Shown: positions 19,460-29,038, counted from the stretch's first letter. The stretch: 64,000 bases of DNA from XYD12-FULL-36-8 sp964613805 (GCA_964613805.1 CAZTJF010000015.1:34869-98868), one strand, 5' to 3'. Numbers and translations: made by a program. The notes: generated by a model from the letters alone, not told the origin.

Positions 19460-20263
19460 ATGAAAAAGACAGTTTTATTATTTCTACTTTTCGTTTCTCT
19501 TATTTACACCGGATGTGAAAAAGATTATGATAATCTTGTTGACCAATCTGCAGCAGTTTATCAAGTTTCATCTGTTAGAACAATAGATTCAGTAAGATAT
19601 ATTCCTGGCGATTCATTGGTTCTTATCTCAATTTCATTTATAAATTCAAATGATGTTAGTGATGTTTTTACAGATATTTATTCTTCTGCTGGTCAAAAAT
19701 TAAACAGCAGTTCATTTCGACTATATGACAATGGAAAACCGGAGAATGGTGATTTGCAGGCGAATGATAATACTTATTCAAATAAATTTCCGCTAAGTCA
19801 ATTTTATCCCAATGGTGTTTATACAATAAAATATTTTGTCCAGGATAAGAATAATGCGACTAAGCAAGTTGCTATACAAAATTTTAAGTATGATAATGGA
19901 CAGAATAATATTGCTCCCGTTTTATCAAACTTAGTTGCCCCAGATTCTTCAAAAATTGATACAATTAAAACTCTAATATTTCTTTCGGTAAAAGCGGACG
20001 ATCAGAACGGACAGAACGACATAGAATTAGTTTTCTTCAACTCATTCATACCTCCAAATGGTAACCCATCCTCTAATAATCCATTCGTTATGTTTGACAA
20101 TGGAACAAATGGCGATCAAACTGCCGGCGATGGAATTTATTCTCTGATCATTGAATTACCACCTACAGGTGTTACACTGGGAACATATCGTTGGGAGTTC
20201 CAAGCAAGGGATCGGGGGAAAAAAGTAAGTAATAAAATTATTCATAACATTGTAATTTATTGA
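19460..20263 (+). CDS. Predicted lipoprotein, choice-of-anchor/Ig-like
   Basis: 267 residues. The lipobox is YTGC (Cys19) after a short hydrophobic signal. The mature part appears to be two beta-sandwich domains (DNGKPENGDLQANDNTYS and DNGTNGDQTAGDGIYS are matching acidic loops, one in each), the pattern of paired Ig-like modules. The TGA overlaps the ATG of the next gene (TGATG), so it is translationally coupled to the propeller protein. It is probably displayed on the outer membrane. Confidence 0.75.
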   Translation: MKKTVLLFLLFVSLIYTGCEKDYDNLVDQSAAVYQVSSVRTIDSVRYIPGDSLVLISISFINSNDVSDVFTDIYSSAGQKLNSSSFRLYDNGKPENGDLQANDNTYSNKFPLSQFYPNGVYTIKYFVQDKNNATKQVAIQNFKYDNGQNNIAPVLSNLVAPDSSKIDTIKTLIFLSVKADDQNGQNDIELVFFNSFIPPNGNPSSNNPFVMFDNGTNGDQTAGDGIYSLIIELPPTGVTLGTYRWEFQARDRGKKVSNKIIHNIVIY

Positions 20264-21843
20264 TGCGATACTTTTTTATAACTCTACTCATTACAATTTG
20301 TAATAATTTTTTATTTCCACAGCTTGCACCTGACAAATTTGAAATTGGAAAAAACCGTCAATTAGAAAAATTTCAGGATGCTAATCCCGCTAGCAACAGC
20401 ATCAGCGACATATTAACTTTAGGTGATACGGTTTGGCTTGGGACAAGCAGAGGTGTTAGTTTGTCAACAGATAGAGGATTAACATGGGCAAACTTTTTTC
20501 AAACTCCAGCTTTCGGAACTGAAAGCATTTCAGCAATTGGTTTCGATCATTATTCAAAAACATTTTGGGCTGCAACTGCTCATTCGATTGATAAGGATGG
20601 ACAATCGCTTCCAGAAGGAAGTGGTTTGAGATTTACAACCGATGGTGGACAAACTTGGAGGTCCGTTTCGCAGCCATTAGATGGAGAAAACGATACAATA
20701 GAAGTTTATGGAAATAATTCTATTCGCGCTTTGCCCGTAACTGTGGCAGTGCAAAATTTAATTTACGATATTGCATTCACTCCAAATACAATTTGGGTTG
20801 CAACTTTCGCCGGCGGTTTGAGAAAAGCAAGAATTGATAGTTTAGTTGCAAATCAAAATTATAAATGGCAAAGAGTAGTTTTACCTCCTGATTATTTAAA
20901 CTCAATCAAACCAACCGATACACTCAGTTTTTGCTTGCAGCCGGTCGCTGGTAAATTTTGTTCTGAAGATAATCTAAATCATCGGATTTTTTCTGTTGTG
21001 TCTACCAACGATTCAACACTTTTTGTTGGCTCTGCAGGAGGAATAAATAAATCAACCGATAATGGAATTAGCTGGAAAAAGTTTACTCGCACAAATCAAG
21101 ATTTACCAATCAGCGGAAATTTTGTTGTTGCACTTGCTCATAATAAAAATGATAACACAGTTTGGGCTGCAACCTGGAAGGCAAAAGGTCCAACAGAATT
21201 TTACGGAGTAAGTTCATCTTCGGATGATGGCGAAACCTGGCAAACATTTTTAGAAGGAGAGAAAGCTCATAATTTCGGATTTAAGTTTGATAATGTAATT
21301 GCTCCAACTGATAACGGAGCATTCAGATCAAGAAATGGAGGATTGACCTGGGTTCTTCCTAACACTATAATTGATGAGCAGACGAAGTTAGTCATGACTA
21401 CAAATGTATTTTATTCTGCCGCATCGCAGAATAATGATGTTTGGCTTGGTTCGTCTGATGGTTTAGCCAAACTCTCAGAAACCATTGGAACAATGTGGGA
21501 AGGGAAGTGGAAGGTTTATTTTGCTTCAACTCCGTTAGAGTCAAAAGAGGAGTCGTATGTTTTTCCAAACCCATTTTCACCTAAAAATGATGAGGGATTG
21601 AAATTCAAATACACAACAGAAGGAAATACCTCAAATGTTACAATTCGCATTTATGATTTTGCAATGAACTATGTTCGAACATTGATTCAAAATGCACAGA
21701 GAAATATTTCGTCTGATATTGAAAGAGTTACGTGGGATGGAAGAGATGATGCCGGGAATGTAGTTTCCAATGGAGTTTATTTTTATAGGATTGAAATCGG
21801 GGATCGTGATCCTCTTTTCGGAAAAATTATTGTGATGCAGTAG
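20263..21843 (+). CDS. Secreted beta-propeller protein with FlgD-like T9SS sorting domain
   Basis: 526 residues from the ATG at 20263 (TGATG overlap); a TTG one codon earlier is unlikely. A signal peptide ends near LFPQ. Residues ~40-430 hold repeated WLGTSRGVSLSTDRGLTW, LFVGSAGGINKSTDNGISW and VWLGSSDGLAKL units, the ligand/BNR-type propeller seen in sortilin-like and two-component Y_Y_Y proteins. Residues ~440-526 form a FlgD-like Ig domain (VFPNPFSP...VTWDGRDDAGNVVSNGVYFYRIE), a known C-terminal sorting module related to T9SS cargo. Placed with two PorV/PorQ genes, which suggests dedicated export. Confidence 0.82.
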   Translation: MRYFFITLLITICNNFLFPQLAPDKFEIGKNRQLEKFQDANPASNSISDILTLGDTVWLGTSRGVSLSTDRGLTWANFFQTPAFGTESISAIGFDHYSKTFWAATAHSIDKDGQSLPEGSGLRFTTDGGQTWRSVSQPLDGENDTIEVYGNNSIRALPVTVAVQNLIYDIAFTPNTIWVATFAGGLRKARIDSLVANQNYKWQRVVLPPDYLNSIKPTDTLSFCLQPVAGKFCSEDNLNHRIFSVVSTNDSTLFVGSAGGINKSTDNGISWKKFTRTNQDLPISGNFVVALAHNKNDNTVWAATWKAKGPTEFYGVSSSSDDGETWQTFLEGEKAHNFGFKFDNVIAPTDNGAFRSRNGGLTWVLPNTIIDEQTKLVMTTNVFYSAASQNNDVWLGSSDGLAKLSETIGTMWEGKWKVYFASTPLESKEESYVFPNPFSPKNDEGLKFKYTTEGNTSNVTIRIYDFAMNYVRTLIQNAQRNISSDIERVTWDGRDDAGNVVSNGVYFYRIEIGDRDPLFGKIIVMQ

Positions 21844-21844
21844 G

Positions 21845-22855
21845 ATGAAATATATTAATACAAAAATATTACTGCTTCTTTTTCTGTTTCAAGCAATTCT
21901 TGTTGCTCAACCAAAGTTCAGCACAATTTCAAGCATGCCCGGTGCATTCAGCAGAATGGGTTTTGGCGCAAGAGGAATTGGTATGGGCAATGCGATGTCA
22001 TCTGTTATCGAAGGAAATCTTGTTTCTTATTACAATCCAGCTTTAATTGTTTATCAGGAGAATAATTCATTCCAAACTTCTTATTCGTTTTTGTCTTTAG
22101 ATAGATCATTAAACTTTTTAAACTTTACAAGAAAGTTTGAGTTTTATTCTGCAAAAGATTCTTTAGTGGAAAATCCTAAACCGCGAGCAACCGCCGGAGT
22201 ATCGGTTGGAATAATAAATGCAGGTGTTGGTAAAATTGATGGAAGAGACCGAAGCGGCTTTAAAACTGATGAATTATCAACTTCGGAAAATCAGTTCTTC
22301 GTCGGATTGGCAAACAAATTTTCCGATAGGTTTAGTCTGGGTGTTGCTATAAAATTTTATTACTACAAGCTTTATGAAAAGATAAATTCAACTTCCGTGG
22401 GTTTTGACATCGGCGGATTGTTCAGAGTGAATGACCAATGGAATGTTTCGTTTATGCTTTCGGATGTAAATAGCAAATATAAGTGGGATACTTCACCAGT
22501 TTATGAATTGGAAGGTTCAAATTACGAGGATAAATTTCCGGTGCTTAAAAAAATTGGAGCAAGCTATCAAAATAAAAATTTAGGTTTAATTGCTTCTGCC
22601 GAGATAGAAATCAGCAATGCCGAAACAAATATTTTGAGATTAGGAACTGAGTATAATGCGATCGAAAATCTCTACGTTCGCGGAGGAATTGATCAATTTA
22701 ATCTAAGTAACAAGGATTTTTTGCCTAAACCAACTCTCGGATTTTCTTATTTCAAGGAATTTGGAAGTTTAATATTTGGAGTTGATTACGCATTTATGAT
22801 TGAACCATACTCACCTTATGACAGACACATAGTCGGGCTAAGTGTAAATTTCTAA
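21845..22855 (+). CDS. PorV/PorQ family outer-membrane protein
   Basis: 336 residues. The signal peptide ends near LVAQ. The mature start has the family hallmark FSRMGFGARGIGMGNAMSS followed by YYNPAL, then a FadL-like barrel with a final strand ending VGLSVNF. In T9SS, PorV shuttles cargo from the translocon to the attachment complex and PorQ belongs to the same fold family. It starts one base after the propeller gene's stop and is followed by a paralogue, forming a compact cargo-plus-shuttle operon. Confidence 0.82.
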   Translation: MKYINTKILLLLFLFQAILVAQPKFSTISSMPGAFSRMGFGARGIGMGNAMSSVIEGNLVSYYNPALIVYQENNSFQTSYSFLSLDRSLNFLNFTRKFEFYSAKDSLVENPKPRATAGVSVGIINAGVGKIDGRDRSGFKTDELSTSENQFFVGLANKFSDRFSLGVAIKFYYYKLYEKINSTSVGFDIGGLFRVNDQWNVSFMLSDVNSKYKWDTSPVYELEGSNYEDKFPVLKKIGASYQNKNLGLIASAEIEISNAETNILRLGTEYNAIENLYVRGGIDQFNLSNKDFLPKPTLGFSYFKEFGSLIFGVDYAFMIEPYSPYDRHIVGLSVNF

Positions 22856-22866
22856 CATATATTTTT

Positions 22867-22896
22867 AACAATTTGACAATTTAACAGTTAAACAAT
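22867..22896. repeat. Low-complexity caatttaac-type repeat
   Basis: aacaatttgacaatttaac and gttaaacaat form tandem/inverted units built from caattt(g/a)ac. The same word recurs as clear hairpins at 51332-51389 and 56339-56370. Here the ATG of the second PorV/PorQ gene overlaps the end of the unit. Confidence 0.5.
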
Positions 22897-23791
22897 GATG
22901 AAATTATTTTTAGTTTTTATATTTAGTATGACAGCTTGTTTTCCACAATCCGCAGGTAACTCAGGATTATCTTTCCTGAAATTTGGATTTGGTGCGCGTA
23001 ATATTGCAATAGCAGATGCTGGAACAGCAGGCTCAAATGATTTGACGGCACTTCACTACAATCCCGCAAAACTAACTCTAAATGATTACAACGAAATTCT
23101 TTTCATGCATAATGAATGGATTCAAGATGTACGAAGTGAAATGCTTGGAGTGAAATCTTTTTTGTTTGATATTCCTTTTGCATTTGGATTTAATGTTACT
23201 AATGTAAGCGATATTGAAATTAGGACTAAACCCGGTGAGCCAGAAACATCTTTTGATGCAAATTACTTTTCTGCAAGTCTATCAACAGCATTTAAACTAG
23301 GAAATGAAATATCAACAGGAATAACTGCAAAATATTTGTACGAAGGTTTGCTATCAGATGAAGCAACTGGTTTCGGAGTAGATATAGGTTTTCATTACAT
23401 CACTCCAATTGAAAATTTAACTGCTTCTGCTGTTATTAAAAATATCGGATCAATGAATGAATTGAGAAATGAAAAAACTAAACTGCCAACCGAATTTAGA
23501 ATCGGCGGCGAGTATAATTTTAATCTTGGTGAAAATAAGTTTGATATGATATCGGTTCTTGAATTGCAAAAGTATTTAGATGCTGACGATATTCATTTTA
23601 ATCTTGGTGCAGAGGTTTTTTATGATAAGCTGATTGCACTTCGAGTTGGATATCAAAGCGGATATGAATCTCGTGGATTCACTGCTGGATTAGGTTTGCG
23701 ATGGGGCAATCTTGGATTTGATTATGCTTTTCTTCCTTTCAAACTTGGATTAGGAAGTGCAAATTTGTTCTCACTTCAGTTCCAATTTTAA
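22895..23791 (+). CDS. PorV/PorQ family outer-membrane protein, second paralogue
   Basis: 298 residues. A signal peptide (to about residue 22) is followed by SFLKFGFGARNIAIADAGTA and HYNPAKL, the same pattern as the gene before it, then a barrel whose last strand ends SLQFQF. It is shorter and clearly diverged from its neighbour, so this is an old duplication or two distinct subfamilies. It is last in the 19.5-23.8 kb run and faces a convergent amidohydrolase gene. Confidence 0.8.
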   Translation: MMKLFLVFIFSMTACFPQSAGNSGLSFLKFGFGARNIAIADAGTAGSNDLTALHYNPAKLTLNDYNEILFMHNEWIQDVRSEMLGVKSFLFDIPFAFGFNVTNVSDIEIRTKPGEPETSFDANYFSASLSTAFKLGNEISTGITAKYLYEGLLSDEATGFGVDIGFHYITPIENLTASAVIKNIGSMNELRNEKTKLPTEFRIGGEYNFNLGENKFDMISVLELQKYLDADDIHFNLGAEVFYDKLIALRVGYQSGYESRGFTAGLGLRWGNLGFDYAFLPFKLGLGSANLFSLQFQF

Positions 23792-23806
23792 AAAACTTTT
23801 CGTAGC

Positions 23807-23932
23807 GTTCCCTTCTTGAGAAGGGAACGGAAGGGATGTGTTTTCCTTTAGACATAGAATTAATCTACCAATGAAGAGATAAAGAATCTACCAAAACAAG
23901 CACACACCCCTAAATCCCCTCTCAAGAGGGGG
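23807..23932. repeat. Pair of C/G-run hairpin elements between convergent genes
   Basis: gttcccttct-tg-agaagggaac (23807-23828) is a perfect palindrome with a 2-base centre. cccctct-ca-agagggg (23916-23931) is a second one, preceded by cacacacccc. The two lie in opposite orientation, with gggatgtgtttt after the first mirroring the acacacccct before the second. The same bipartite plan occurs at 29039-29117 and, inside a coding region, at 25860-25912. They may also serve as terminators. Confidence 0.65.
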
Positions 23933-23948
23933 ACTTTTGCCTACCCAA

Positions 23949-25607
23949 CTATCTCTTATAAATTACTTTTCCATCAAACACTGTCATATCAACTTTTACA
24001 TCTTTTATTTGAACGGGATCAATTGATAAGATGTCTTCATTAAGCACAACTAAATCCGCGAGTTTTCCAACTTCAATGCTGCCTTTGATATTTTCTTCAA
24101 AAGCGGCATAAGCATTATTAATTGTGTAGCACTTTATTGCTTCCTCGACTGAAATTTTTTGTTCTGGAATCCAGCCGTCGGGATTTTTATCATTTAAAGT
24201 TCTACGAGTAACCGCCGCATAAATTCCGAGAAGGGGATTGATTGGTGCAACTGTCCAGTCACTTCCAAAACAAAGCTTGACTTTGTTATCTAAAAATGTC
24301 CTGAAAGGATAAGTGTATTTTATCCGTTCAGGTCCGATTCTCTTTTCTGCCCAAACACCGTCATCAATTGCATGATATGGTTGAACAGAAGCTATTACAC
24401 CAAGTTCTGCAAAACGCGGAATATCCTCAAATCGGACATGCTGTGCGTGCTCAATTCTAAATCTTCTATCCCACTTAGGATTTTTAGAAATGATTTCCTG
24501 GTAAAGATTTAGCATGAAATTATTTGCTTTATCACCAATTGCATGGGTACAAATTTGTAATCCATTTTTATCTGCATCAATTGACCACTCACGCAGACTT
24601 CCATCCGTTACTATATCCATTGCCAAACCTGAAGTAGTTGTGTCTTGATTGTATGGTTCAAAAAACCAAGCAGTACTTGAACCAAGTGAACCGTCAGCAA
24701 ATGCTTTGAGTGAACCGAGTTTTAGCTTTTCGCTTCCGTGTCCGACTTTAATTTTATCTTTGACAAGTCTTGCATAATCCGAAATTGGCATTCGCGTATA
24801 AATTCTGCAAGTCAGCTTTCCTTCTTTTTCTAAGCGTTTGTAAACTTCAAGGTCTTGGGAGTAAGTTATATCTTGAACACTTGTTACCCCAAGCTCCTTT
24901 GCATGATTCAAAGCAGTCAACGCCGCTTTGTAAGTTTCTTCCTTGGACGAAGGTGGAATGATTGAGTAAACCAATTGCATTGCATTATCTTTTAGAATTC
25001 CAGAAGGTTCTCCAGTTTTGGGATCTTTAACAATTAAACCGCCATCAGGACTCGGAGTATCCTTTGTTATCTTCGCAAGCTTTAGTGCATAAGAATTTGC
25101 AAGCGCCATGTGACCATCAAAACGGTCAACAAAAACAGGAGTGTTTTCTGTAACGTCATCAATCATTTCTTTCGTTGGAAGATCTTTAACTTCCCATGCT
25201 TCGTGATCCCAGTTTCCGCCGGTTATCCATTGACCTTTATTTTTCTCAGCATACTTTTTTAGTATTGCTTTAAACTCTGCAGTTGATTTTGCAGGACGCA
25301 AATCAATCCCTTGCAAATAAAAACCTCCGCTTGTGAAGTGAACATGATCATCAATAAATCCAGGAAGCATAAGTTTGCCGTGCAAGTCAATAACCTCAGT
25401 TGAATTGTCAGTCAGTTTTCTAACTTCTTCTGTTGAACCAACAAAGGAAATTTTATTCTCTTCGATAAGAACAGCTTCCGCAAAAGGTTGGTTGTCATTA
25501 ACTGTATAAACCTTTCCGTTTATGAAAGCTTTCTTATTTGATGGTGGATTTGAATTCATAATGAATGCAAATGAAATGATGAAGGTAGTGATGAATATGA
25601 AACGCAT
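23949..25607 (-). CDS. Amidohydrolase, YtcJ-like, secreted or membrane-associated
   Basis: 552 residues. A hydrophobic N terminus (residues 1-18) suggests export. KLMLPGFIDDHVHF carries the HxH metal site, and QICTHAIGDKANN, IEHAQHV and LCFGSDWTVAPINP are family landmarks; the C-terminal small domain returns at GKLADLVVLNEDIL. The family hydrolyses amide or related C-N bonds of unknown natural substrates. GGAG precedes the ATG. Monocistronic, convergent with the PorV operon. Confidence 0.88.
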   Translation of the reverse strand: MRFIFITTFIISFAFIMNSNPPSNKKAFINGKVYTVNDNQPFAEAVLIEENKISFVGSTEEVRKLTDNSTEVIDLHGKLMLPGFIDDHVHFTSGGFYLQGIDLRPAKSTAEFKAILKKYAEKNKGQWITGGNWDHEAWEVKDLPTKEMIDDVTENTPVFVDRFDGHMALANSYALKLAKITKDTPSPDGGLIVKDPKTGEPSGILKDNAMQLVYSIIPPSSKEETYKAALTALNHAKELGVTSVQDITYSQDLEVYKRLEKEGKLTCRIYTRMPISDYARLVKDKIKVGHGSEKLKLGSLKAFADGSLGSSTAWFFEPYNQDTTTSGLAMDIVTDGSLREWSIDADKNGLQICTHAIGDKANNFMLNLYQEIISKNPKWDRRFRIEHAQHVRFEDIPRFAELGVIASVQPYHAIDDGVWAEKRIGPERIKYTYPFRTFLDNKVKLCFGSDWTVAPINPLLGIYAAVTRRTLNDKNPDGWIPEQKISVEEAIKCYTINNAYAAFEENIKGSIEVGKLADLVVLNEDILSIDPVQIKDVKVDMTVFDGKVIYKR

Positions 25608-25676
25608 GTGAACTCCATTTTAAATTTTGAATATTCCGTAAAATGAATTTGATTACTCACAATAAAATCTGAATAT

Positions 25677-26513
25677 CTACAGTATCAACACCATCTTCCT
25701 CGTCTGGCTGTAATTTGCAACTTCCAAACGGTAATAATATATTCCGCTTGTCAATCCGCCGTTAGCGGAAAACTCAACTTCATAACTTCCAGAAGGTTTG
25801 TATTCATTTACAAGAGTTGCGACTTCGCTGCCGAGTGCATCATAAACTTTTAGTGAGACAAACCCCACCTCGTTCCTCCCCTTTACCAAAGGGGAGGATG
25901 AAGGAGGGGTTTCTATTGCATATTTAATTTTTGTAGATGGATTAAACGGATTAGGATGGTTCTGCATTAATTCAAATCCCATTGATGAAATGGTTGGTTC
26001 AGTTTCAACTTTAACTGGAGGAACAACCGTGACCACAAGATTATTTCCAAAATTCCATTTGTCCTCATCGGACGGAATTTCATCACCATTAACACTTTGT
26101 GCAACGGAATAAATTGTATCCGTTCCCGAAGTTGTCGGAGCATTATAGTGAAATTGCCAAGTTAATGTATCGTTAGCCGGGAATTGTTTCGGTGATTTAT
26201 GAGTTAGTTCCAGATCAATTATTTGAGAGAAAGTATCAATCACACTTAAAGTTCCGAAACGCGCAGCAGCATTATATCCACCTTTAATTTTTGGTCCGCC
26301 TGTTAAGTGAATTGTGTAAACCGCTGATTGTCCGATCTGTAAAGTATCTTGACCTGAAATCCATACCGATACTGCTGAATCTGCTTCAGGAGAGTGGCAG
26401 CTGCATCCTTCACCATTCAGCTTGGTAGTTCCAACAACTCCTGAATCATGTTTAATTGATGAATAAATTAAGATAGAACAAAAAATTATAAAAAACGAAA
26501 ATGTGTATTTCAT
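25677..26513 (-). CDS. Secreted protein with reelin-like N-domain and T9SS type A sorting domain
   Basis: 278 residues. The signal peptide spans residues 1-20 or so. Residues ~25-165 (GEGCSCHSPEADS, GGYNAAARFG) match the choice-of-anchor V/reeler-like domain found in Bacteroidota secreted proteins. The T9SS type A tail starts at MQNHPNPFNPSTKIKYAI and ends TRKMVLIL. Between IKYAI and VSLKVYD lies ETPPSSSPLVKGRNEVG, which is encoded by a hairpin repeat inserted in frame (25860-25912). Expected to be exported through T9SS and attached at the cell surface. Confidence 0.8.
   Translation of the reverse strand: MKYTFSFFIIFCSILIYSSIKHDSGVVGTTKLNGEGCSCHSPEADSAVSVWISGQDTLQIGQSAVYTIHLTGGPKIKGGYNAAARFGTLSVIDTFSQIIDLELTHKSPKQFPANDTLTWQFHYNAPTTSGTDTIYSVAQSVNGDEIPSDEDKWNFGNNLVVTVVPPVKVETEPTISSMGFELMQNHPNPFNPSTKIKYAIETPPSSSPLVKGRNEVGFVSLKVYDALGSEVATLVNEYKPSGSYEVEFSANGGLTSGIYYYRLEVANYSQTRKMVLIL
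25860..25912. repeat. Hairpin repeat element captured in frame within a T9SS sorting domain
   Basis: Inner stem cctccccttt-acc-aaaggggagg (10 bp, perfect, 25875-25897) inside outer arms aaacccc/ggggttt (25860-25866, 25906-25912). The bipartite layout matches the intergenic C/G-run elements at 23.8 and 29.0 kb. It adds about a dozen residues rich in P, S and G to the protein without breaking the frame. Confidence 0.75.
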
Positions 26514-26539
26514 TTTTATTGAAACATGTTTGTGATAAT

Positions 26540-28090
26540 TTATTTTAATAGCAACATTTTCTTAGTTTGGACAAAGTCGCCCGCATGCAAAGTAAAGAAA
26601 TAGATTCCTGATACTGGATTCTGGATACTAGATGAAGGATTAAAATCGACGTTATAGATTCCGGCTTCTTTTTCCTCATTGATCAAAGCAGCAACTTCGT
26701 TACCAAGTATATCATAAATTTTCAATGTCACGAATTGCCTGCTGCCTATTGCATATTGAATCCTTGTGGTCGGATTAAATGGATTCGGATAATTTTGTGA
26801 CAGAGAAAATTCTTTCGGCAGAACTAAATCTACATCATTTACTTCTGAGTATGAGGCAGTTCCATCAAAATCAATTTGCACTAAGCGGAAATAGTATTTC
26901 CCTTCCTTCAACTCAGCGACGTCATATGAGTAACCATGTTTTTCTGCTGATGTACCATATCCGGGAACAAATCCAATCTTTTTATAATTCAAATTATCTT
27001 CACTCATCTGAATTTCAAATCCTTTGTTATTCAGCTCTGTTGCTGTTGACCAAATTAATTTAATAGAAGAACCATCAACATTTGCTTCAAAGTTTGATAA
27101 TTCAACCGGTACGAACCATGGAGCATCAAGCTTATAAAATCCGGTTGACTGTGCAGCGAACACATTCATCGTATCAATGATATAAATTGAGTAATTGCTT
27201 CCAGCAATAGCGGTGGTAGTCCAATTCAGTCCGCCATCTTTGGATATATAAATTTGAGAAGGAGAAGAATATTTACCTACACAAACGTAATCCGATAAAT
27301 TTGGATGAACATCAACTCCCCACATATTTAATCCATTAAAAAAGTTCACAGTAGTCCATGTTAAACCATAATCAGTTGATCTGAGAAAACCGCCGCCGCC
27401 GCCCCAGCGAGTAGCCCACGCGATTCCGGGTTTTTGTTTATCAGTTGCAATGGTTGGTATTTCACCGGAGGTTACAAACTTTTGGGACCATGTTTGTCCA
27501 TAGTCACTGCTTCTAAAAATTCCGGTTCCATTGTCTCCGACTAAGATAATATGATTACTATCGGGGAATACTTCTATGTCACACGGAGCAGCACAGCCGA
27601 CATTTGCTGTTACTTGTGTCCATGTGCTGCCAAAATCAGCTGATAAAAGAAATCTTGAATTATCCATCGTGTAAAGTGTATCAGGATGCTTCAAATCTTG
27701 AGTGATTGGAATTCCAAAAAATGAAAAAGTAAAATTACCAGTGATTGCCCATGTTTGACCTCTGTTTGTGGTTTTAGCAACTTGATCAACAGAGCTAACT
27801 TCTATTCCAACAACAATAGTATTTGTATCTTTCGGTGTGAGTATTATGCATTTTACTCTCGTTGAGCTGGGAATATTTGTTCCTATTTGCGTAAATGATA
27901 ATCCGCGGTTCCAACTTTTGAACAATTGATTGCCGGTTCCATAGTAAACGTTGTCCGTATTATTTTTTTCAACAGCGATTGGATTACCCAGACTATTTCC
28001 GGTTATAATAAAATTCCATGCATAACTTTGTGCCGAAGAATTAGACACGTAAAGAAAGGCCATTATTAAGACCAGTGAAAAAAATTTCAT
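26540..28090 (-). CDS. Secreted sortilin/BNR-type propeller protein with T9SS type A sorting domain
   Basis: 516 residues. The signal peptide ends near NSSAQ. Residues ~25-330 form a propeller with repeated Asp-box-like units (LFKSWNRGLSF, IFRSSDYGQTW, FLRSTDYGLTW, IYISKDGGLNW). A fibronectin-like segment (NNKGFEIQMSEDN...) follows, then the T9SS tail: LSQNYPNPFNPTTRIQYAI to KKMLLLK. Within the tail, GSRQ after QYAI and SSSIQNPV before SGIYFF come from low-complexity repeat DNA. Adjacent to and in line with another T9SS cargo gene. Confidence 0.83.
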   Translation of the reverse strand: MKFFSLVLIMAFLYVSNSSAQSYAWNFIITGNSLGNPIAVEKNNTDNVYYGTGNQLFKSWNRGLSFTQIGTNIPSSTRVKCIILTPKDTNTIVVGIEVSSVDQVAKTTNRGQTWAITGNFTFSFFGIPITQDLKHPDTLYTMDNSRFLLSADFGSTWTQVTANVGCAAPCDIEVFPDSNHIILVGDNGTGIFRSSDYGQTWSQKFVTSGEIPTIATDKQKPGIAWATRWGGGGGFLRSTDYGLTWTTVNFFNGLNMWGVDVHPNLSDYVCVGKYSSPSQIYISKDGGLNWTTTAIAGSNYSIYIIDTMNVFAAQSTGFYKLDAPWFVPVELSNFEANVDGSSIKLIWSTATELNNKGFEIQMSEDNLNYKKIGFVPGYGTSAEKHGYSYDVAELKEGKYYFRLVQIDFDGTASYSEVNDVDLVLPKEFSLSQNYPNPFNPTTRIQYAIGSRQFVTLKIYDILGNEVAALINEEKEAGIYNVDFNPSSSIQNPVSGIYFFTLHAGDFVQTKKMLLLK

Positions 28091-28284
28091 CCCGATTCCT
28101 TTTTTATAATTATTTATTAAGTAGTATTAAACTTAGAAAAGAACTCATTCAAAAGTCCCCTAAAGTGTGTCGTAATTTATTAATTTATTTTTGTGACTAA
28201 AATTGTAATTTATTTTATAGAAATCAACAAATAATTTAGATAAGTTAAAAGCGTATTTATTCACAATTCTTAGAAAGAAGTTAT

Positions 28285-29010
28285 ATGTTGTTAGATGTTC
28301 TTGTTTTTGCAGCTCACCCTGATGATGCAGAACTTTCAATGGGCGGCACTATAGCCAAATTAACAAAGCAAAATTATAAAGTTGGAATTGTTGATTTGAC
28401 AAGAGGCGAACTAGGAACTCGTGGAAATGAGATAATCCGTGAAAGAGAAGCGGCTGTCGCCGATAAAATATTGAACGTTGAAGTGAGAGTTAATCTTGGA
28501 ATTCCTGATGGTAATATTCAGAGAACAAAAGAAAATTTAATGATGGTGATAAGAGAAATCAGAAAGTTCAAACCAAAAATTATTTTTGCTCCTTATTTCA
28601 GAGATCGTCATCCCGATCATCACGATGCGAGTGCCTTAATAAAAGAAGCAATGTTCTCTACCGGATTACCTAAAGTAAAAACCTTTGATAATCGCAAAGA
28701 GCAAAAAGCTTACCGTCCGCAAAAGCTTTTCTACTATATGCAAACCTACACCTTTGAACCGACTTTCATTGTTGACATTACTGATTCGTTTGAGAAAAAG
28801 ATGAAAGCGGTAAAAGCATTTAAGACGCAATTCTTCGATCCTTCAAGCAAAGAGCCAGAAACATTTATCAGTCGTCCTGAATTTTTGGATTACCTGATTT
28901 CACGTTCACAATTTTATGGTTTTCAAATCGGCAAACGTTACGGTGAGCCATTTTATTGCGAAGAGAAGATAGAGTATGATTTGGGTTTTTTATTATCCGG
29001 TTTGCACTGA
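28285..29010 (+). CDS. bshB1: Bacillithiol biosynthesis deacetylase BshB1
   Basis: 241 residues, full length. It removes the acetyl group from GlcNAc-malate in bacillithiol synthesis (LmbE/PIG-L fold, zinc-dependent). The metal motif HPDD is at residues 11-14, RHPDHHDAS gives the second metal site, and TRGELGTRGN is typical of BshB1. The start follows a GAAAG stretch. BshA and BshC are not in this window. Stands alone between two minus-strand genes. Confidence 0.92.
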   Translation: MLLDVLVFAAHPDDAELSMGGTIAKLTKQNYKVGIVDLTRGELGTRGNEIIREREAAVADKILNVEVRVNLGIPDGNIQRTKENLMMVIREIRKFKPKIIFAPYFRDRHPDHHDASALIKEAMFSTGLPKVKTFDNRKEQKAYRPQKLFYYMQTYTFEPTFIVDITDSFEKKMKAVKAFKTQFFDPSSKEPETFISRPEFLDYLISRSQFYGFQIGKRYGEPFYCEEKIEYDLGFLLSGLH

Positions 29011-29038
29011 ATACTTCTTACAATCAATTAGAATTCTT

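Noticed and set aside
26395..26412. GEGCSCHS in the reelin-like protein as a haem c motif
   Set aside because: The spacing is C-x-C-H, not C-x-x-C-H; it more likely forms structural cysteines.
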